From: Mycolicibacterium thermoresistibile
GTDB lineage: Bacteria > Actinomycetota > Actinomycetes > Mycobacteriales > Mycobacteriaceae
Reading direction: 5' to 3'
DNA: 64,000 nt
Assembly (NCBI RefSeq): GCF_900187065.1
Contig: NZ_LT906483.1
Location: forward strand, 2,418,001 to 2,482,000
Shown: positions 60,232-64,000 of the stretch, piece after piece
How positions within the stretch are numbered: position 1 is the stretch's first letter
Layout of the letters: every line of letters begins with the position of its first letter
Translations under genes and position numbers: made by a program
Notes under the pieces: generated by a model
The model's database searches: none
The model's input: only the letters and a program-made list of their open reading frames with translations
What the model was told of the DNA's origin: nothing

Positions 60232-61031
60232 ATGACTGCTCCCACCATGCTCCAGCGACTGGCGGCAGAGACCTTCGGCACGTTCTGGCTGGTGTTCGGC
60301 GGCTGCGGCAGCGCGGTCTTCGCCGCGACCGTGCAGACCGACGACGGCGTCCTGCTCGGCATCGGATTCCTCGGCGTGTCACTGGCGTTCGGGCTGACCG
60401 TGCTGACCGGCGTCTACGCCTTCGGCACCGTCTCGGGCGGCCACTTCAACCCGGCGGTGACGCTGGGCGCCGCCATCGCCCGCCGGGTGGAATGGAAGGC
60501 GCTGCCGCTCTACTGGGCGGTGCAGGTGAGGGCGGGCTCCTCGCCGGGCTGCTCATCTTCGTCATCGCCGAGGGCCGGGAGGGTTTCGAGGCCACCGGCA
60601 ACATGGCCGCCAACGGGTACGGCGACCACTCGCCGACCGGTTATTCGCTGTGGGCGGTGGCGATCGCCGAGATCGTGCTGACCGCGGTGTTCCTGTTCGT
60701 GATCCTCGGCGCCACCGAGGAACGGGCGCCGAAAGGCTTCGCCGGCCTCGCGATCGGTCTCACCCTCACCCTGATCCATCTGGTGTCGATCCCGATCTCC
60801 AACACCTCGGTGAACCCCGCCCGCTCAACCGGCGTCGCGTTCTTCAACGGGGACGGCGCCCCCGGTCAGCTGTGGCTGTTCTGGGTGGCGCCACTGATCG
60901 GCGCCGCGATCGCCGGCGCGGTGTATCCGCTGCTGTTCGGCACCCGTGAACAGCTCGCGGAACGGCCGGTGCGCGAGGAAGCGCTCGACACCGGCCGGCG
61001 GCGCGGACCACGGAATCCACCCCTCCGCTAG
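60232..61031 (+). pseudogene. Aquaporin Z-like gene with a frameshift
   Basis: The locus encodes a six-helix water/glycerol channel of the MIP family in two frames. The first frame starts at ATG 60232 (GGAGGG upstream) and gives helices 1-3 with the first NPA motif ([13 protein letters not shown]) up to YWAVQV near 60528. The second frame continues with [15 protein letters not shown] and the second NPA ([14 protein letters not shown]) to a TAG at 61031. One base is missing between caggtg and ggcggg (about 60526-60532) compared with a normal reading. The whole would be about 266 residues. It is a recent pseudogene or a sequencing error; the otherwise intact halves favour a very recent event. 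Confidence 0.88.
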
Positions 61032-61046
61032 CTGACCGGCCGCACG

Positions 61047-61072
61047 GTTTAGAGGTGGTCTCCGCAGGGCAT
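61047..61072 (+). promoter_or_regulatory. SigF-like promoter
   Basis: GTTT-N16-GGGCAT fits the mycobacterial SigF pattern (GTTT-N15-17-GGGTAT) with one mismatch. It ends 58 bases before the start of the coiled-coil membrane protein gene. SigF drives stress and stationary-phase genes. Confidence 0.5.
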
Positions 61073-61130
61073 TCGGGCGGGCAGCGGGTGACGTCACGCG
61101 GACGAGACCCGACCGACCGAAGGAGTCGTC

Positions 61131-61601
61131 GTGGACAGCAACACCGTAATCATGATCGTCGTCGCGGTGGTGGCGGTACTCATCGTCGTCGCACTTGTCG
61201 TCCTGCTGGCCCGCAACGCACAGCACAAGCGTCGCCGCGTCGAGGGCGAGCGGTTGCGCCGTGAGGTGGAGGAGAAGTCCCGGCACGTCGAGAAGCGTGA
61301 ATCGGTCGCGGCGGAGACCGAGGCCAGGGCGCGCGCCGCAGAGGCCGAGGCGGAGGCCAAGGCCGCCGAGGCGGCTCGGCTGCAGGACGCGGCGAGCACG
61401 CATCGGGACCGCGCCGCGGCATCGCGGGAAGACCTCGAAGCGCGACGGCAGCGCGCCGACGAACTCGACCCGAGGGGGCAGCAGGCCGAACAGATGCGGC
61501 CCGACACGCCGGCCGCCGACCGTCGACCGCCGGCCGACCCGGCCACCCGACATCAGATGCCGCCGCAGCAGCCGGTGGTGGGGGAGCAGCCGCGGCGCTG
61601 A
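61131..61601 (+). CDS. Membrane-anchored coiled-coil protein
   Basis: A 156-residue protein with one N-terminal transmembrane helix (IMIVVAVVAVLIVVALVVLL) followed by a basic patch and a long charged coiled coil (about 35-110, rich in Glu, Ala, Arg). The C-terminus is Pro/Gln-rich. GTG 61131 has AAGGAG seven bases upstream. It likely faces the cytosol and may act as a scaffold or stress protein; the function is unknown. A SigF-like promoter lies upstream. Confidence 0.75.
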   Translation: MDSNTVIMIVVAVVAVLIVVALVVLLARNAQHKRRRVEGERLRREVEEKSRHVEKRESVAAETEARARAAEAEAEAKAAEAARLQDAASTHRDRAAASREDLEARRQRADELDPRGQQAEQMRPDTPAADRRPPADPATRHQMPPQQPVVGEQPRR

Positions 61602-61647
61602 CGATCCGGCGCCGCGGGGTGATCTGCCGGAACGAGCGAGCAACGAG

Positions 61648-62919
61648 CTAACCGGGTGTCCAGGCCACGGGCAGCCGTTTGATGCCGTGGATGAACGCCG
61701 AGTGCAGCCGATCCGGTTCCTCGGTCACCTCGATGTCGGGCACCTGCCGGCGGAGTTCGTCGAACGCCACCGCGATCTCCCGGCGCGCCAGATTGGCCCC
61801 CAGGCAGAAGTGCACCCCGCCGCCCCCGAAACCGACATGCGGATTGGGGTGCCGGCGCACGTCGAACAGCCAGGGATCGGAGAACCTCGACTCGTCCCGG
61901 TTCGCCGAGCCGTACCACAACGTGACCTTGTCTCCGGCAGCCATTCTCACTCCGCGCAATTCGGTGTCGCGGGTGACGGTCCGGCGCATGTAGGTCACCG
62001 GGGAGGCCCACCGCACGATCTCCTCGACCGCGGTGGGCGTCACCTCGTCGAAGTGATCCCACCAGTCCTGGCGCTGGTCGGGATGGCGGGTGAGCGCGAG
62101 CATGCCGTGGCTGATCGCATTGCGGGTGGTTTCGTTGCCCGCGACCACCAGCAGGATGAAGAACGAGGCGATGTCGGCCGACGTCAACTGCTCGCCGTCC
62201 ACCTCGGCCTGCACCAGGCTGGTGGTCAGATCCGGACCGGGGTTCTTGCGGCGCTGCTCGGCCAGGTCGGTGGCGTAGCCGCCGATGTCCACGGCCACCT
62301 GGACGAATTCGTCGTAGTCGGTGGTCAGATCCGGGTCCCCGAAACCCAGGATCACGTTCGTCCAGTGGAAGATCTGCTGATGGTCGGTCTCCGGGATGCC
62401 CATCATGTCGCAGATGACCTGGAGTGGCAGCGGGCCGGCGAATGCGCTGACCAACTCGGCCGCACCGGCGGGATGGCCGGCCACCATGGCGGCGACCAGG
62501 CGGCGGGCCCTTCTCCGCACCGACTCCTCGGTGCGGGCGACCACCCGCGGGGTGAACGCGCTGCGGACGATTCCGCGCAGCCGGCCGTGGCGGGGATCGT
62601 CCATGGCGATCATCGAGCCGAAATACTCGGTCAGATCGGGATTCTGCTCACCGAGGGTGATTCCGGAGGCGGAGCTGAACACCTCGGGGTGCCGGCTGGC
62701 GTGGAAGACGTCGTCGTAGCGGGTGAGCGCCCAGTGGCCGGTGCCGCCGCCGTCGACGTACTCGGGGTGGAAAGAGATGGGCGCCTCCCGGCGCAGGGTG
62801 GCGAAGGCGCCGTCGCGGATGTCGTCGTCGAGTGCCCAGAACGTCCAGTCGCCGAGATTGATGTCGGCCAGCGGCACCGGTGGTGGCGCGGCCCCGTTCA
62901 CCCGCGCCGCGATCCCCAT
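61648..62919 (-). CDS. Cytochrome P450
   Basis: A 423-residue haem monooxygenase. The I-helix oxygen-binding motif is VVAGNETTRN, the ExxR is in EEIVRW, and the haem cysteine is in FGGGGVHFCLGANLARRE. Length and motifs fit soluble bacterial CYPs that act on sterols, lipids or terpenes. No dedicated ferredoxin gene is adjacent. ATG 62919 is chosen over 62967. Confidence 0.94.
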   Translation of the reverse strand: MGIAARVNGAAPPPVPLADINLGDWTFWALDDDIRDGAFATLRREAPISFHPEYVDGGGTGHWALTRYDDVFHASRHPEVFSSASGITLGEQNPDLTEYFGSMIAMDDPRHGRLRGIVRSAFTPRVVARTEESVRRRARRLVAAMVAGHPAGAAELVSAFAGPLPLQVICDMMGIPETDHQQIFHWTNVILGFGDPDLTTDYDEFVQVAVDIGGYATDLAEQRRKNPGPDLTTSLVQAEVDGEQLTSADIASFFILLVVAGNETTRNAISHGMLALTRHPDQRQDWWDHFDEVTPTAVEEIVRWASPVTYMRRTVTRDTELRGVRMAAGDKVTLWYGSANRDESRFSDPWLFDVRRHPNPHVGFGGGGVHFCLGANLARREIAVAFDELRRQVPDIEVTEEPDRLHSAFIHGIKRLPVAWTPG

Positions 62920-63034
62920 GGCCCGACCCCCGCGTTCATGATCTCCAGCGTAGGTGCCTCGGCGCACGGGGTGCGGGCGAACGCTCAGGTCGCCGTCGGC
63001 AGGACCGTCACCCGGGGCCGCGGTGCGCGATGCG

Positions 63035-63502
63035 TCACGCGTCGGGCGCTTCGACCACCGCTTTGATCCGCTCCAGGGTTCGGCGCATGTCGCGGACGTT
63101 GCGCCGGCGCCGCCACGGACCCCACACCGGCATGATGAGCCGCAGCGGGGCGACGTCGTTGAGCCGGAAGGATTCGGTGACCTCGGTGCCGCCGTCGACC
63201 GGCGTCAGCCGGTAGTGCCAGTTGTTCACCGGGCGGTCGCCGACGAGCACCTCGAAACCGAACTCCCGGCCGGGTTCGCAGGCGGTCACCCGGCACGTCG
63301 TCCAGTACACCGGTCCGATCTCGTTACGACGGACATGTCCCCGGAACCGGGCGCCCAGCGCGGGTCCCGTTGCGCCGTCGAGCCATTCGGCTTCGAACGT
63401 CTCCGGCGAGAACCGCCCGGTGTTGCGGACATCGGCGATGAGATCCCAGATCCTCTCCGCCGGCGCGGCCATCGACACGGTCACCGATCCCTGCACGCTC
63501 AT
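63035..63502 (-). CDS. SRPBCC/polyketide cyclase-like protein
   Basis: A 155-residue START-like fold that binds a hydrophobic ligand. The pattern GSVTVSMAAPAERIWDLIADVRNTGRFSPET at the start and LTPVDGGTEVTESFRL near residue 105 is typical. The role is unknown. The start overlaps the upstream GerW-like gene by 4 bases (ATGA). Confidence 0.85.
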   Translation of the reverse strand: MSVQGSVTVSMAAPAERIWDLIADVRNTGRFSPETFEAEWLDGATGPALGARFRGHVRRNEIGPVYWTTCRVTACEPGREFGFEVLVGDRPVNNWHYRLTPVDGGTEVTESFRLNDVAPLRLIMPVWGPWRRRRNVRDMRRTLERIKAVVEAPDA

Positions 63503-64000
63503 CTCCTGCCTGATCTCGCCGGCCTGGCCGGTCGGGGCCGCGACGATATGTCACCGTGCAGATCGGGCCACGGCGGCCGGCGGACCATGGCCAGCCCGGC
63601 CAGCGCCGCGGCCACCAGCCCGATCAACTGACTGAACAGCGCGATGCGGGTGCTGTCCACCGTCGGTTTCCACGTCGCCCTGCCGTCCTTGATCACCAGG
63701 ACTCCGACCGGGCGGGCGGTCACCCGCGCGGCGTCCCCGGTGCCCCGCCGGCTGACCCTGGCCACCGGCACGATGGTGGTGCCGTCCGCGGTGACGTGCG
63801 GTTCCCCGTACACCTGGCGGGCGCGGGAATCGATCTCGAATCCTTCGATGTCAGCCGGTGACTTCATGCGGTCGTCCTCCTCGATGAGCGCCGGGAGTTG
63901 TTTGACGATGCGGCCGCGGACGAATTCGGCGCTCACGCCCTTCAGCCGGTCGATCCACTTGAGGCTGTCCGGGACGTACCAGTGCAGCCGTCCCGCCCGG
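63499..64000 (-). CDS. GerW/YtfJ-like membrane protein, 5' end beyond the window
   Basis: At least 166 residues. A GTG at 63936 gives a 145-residue reading, but the frame stays open to the right edge with protein-like sequence (LHWYVPDSLKWIDRLKGVSAEF), so the gene probably begins outside. VYGEPHVTADGTTIVPVARVS matches the core of GerW/YtfJ sporulation-type proteins, found also in non-sporing actinobacteria. One hydrophobic segment follows (IALFSQLIGLVAAALAGLAMV). The function is unknown. Confidence 0.6.
   Translation of the reverse strand, partial: RAGRLHWYVPDSLKWIDRLKGVSAEFVRGRIVKQLPALIEEDDRMKSPADIEGFEIDSRARQVYGEPHVTADGTTIVPVARVSRRGTGDAARVTARPVGVLVIKDGRATWKPTVDSTRIALFSQLIGLVAAALAGLAMVRRPPWPDLHGDISSRPRPARPARSGRR

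Overview
The window is high-GC actinobacterial DNA and almost certainly comes from a mycobacterium, most likely a fast-growing Mycolicibacterium-type species. The evidence is an antigen 85C mycolyltransferase, an Apa-type Pro/Ala-rich secreted protein, a ureABCFGD cluster without ureE, a CDGP-type small secreted protein, GjpA-type porins, IdeR-like iron boxes and F420-type oxidoreductases. Gene order from about 4.4 to 31 kb follows the M. tuberculosis Rv1842c-Rv1867 block from memory: CNNM/hemolysin, guaB1, gnd1, M56 peptidase, blaI, thioesterase, urease, ndh, LLM oxidoreductase, SDR, modABC, apa, adhA, CPBP protease, CaiB-type transferase and thiolase-like protein. lldD2 and bfrA (Rv1872c, Rv1876) follow further right. 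No rRNA, tRNA, CRISPR array, transposase or integrase was seen.

Layout. 0-4.4 kb: the start of a CNNM membrane protein, then a three-gene ferric-iron ABC importer behind an IdeR-like half box; this importer interrupts the conserved block. 4.4-9 kb: guaB1, gnd1 and a BlaR/BlaI-like pair. 9-10 kb: a second iron insertion, a FhuF-like gene behind two tandem IdeR boxes, with a third box over its stop codon. 10-15 kb: thioesterase and urease operon. 15-21 kb: ndh, LLM and SDR genes, then modABC, apparently preceded by an 18-residue leader ORF. 21-31 kb: apa, CDGP protein, adhA, CPBP protease, phosphoketolase, CaiB-type transferase and thiolase. 31-38 kb: lipoprotein, DUF72, HhH-GPD protein, lon (HAIR-like operator) divergent from a GNAT-AAA+ fusion, then fbpC. 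38-43 kb: lldD2 and a membrane cyclase/CNBD-MscS channel pair whose signature residues are degenerate in both partners. 43-54.5 kb: GH13 glycosidase, deaminase, TPR protein, thioesterase, FUSC transporter, enoyl-CoA hydratase and a TetR gene divergent from a two-gene unit across a perfect inverted repeat. 54.5-56.7 kb: an iron-storage locus (bfd, a duplicated-fold protein and bfrA around three IdeR-like boxes) and a CMD protein. 56.7-59.7 kb: two tandem GjpA porin paralogues with matching leaders and terminators. 59.7-64 kb: a frameshifted aquaporin, a coiled-coil membrane protein with a SigF-like promoter, a P450, an SRPBCC protein and a GerW-like protein cut by the window edge.

Themes. Iron is the main accessory theme: an importer, a candidate siderophore-iron reductase and a bacterioferritin/Bfd module all lie next to IdeR-like boxes. 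A second theme is short tandem repeats (11-19 bp) at gene starts or just upstream of them; some add repeated residues to protein N-termini. No wholly new defence or mobile system was found. The best candidates for new biology are the cyclase/channel pair with missing signature residues, the IdeR-boxed protein made of two similar halves, and the GNAT-AAA+ protein divergent from lon.
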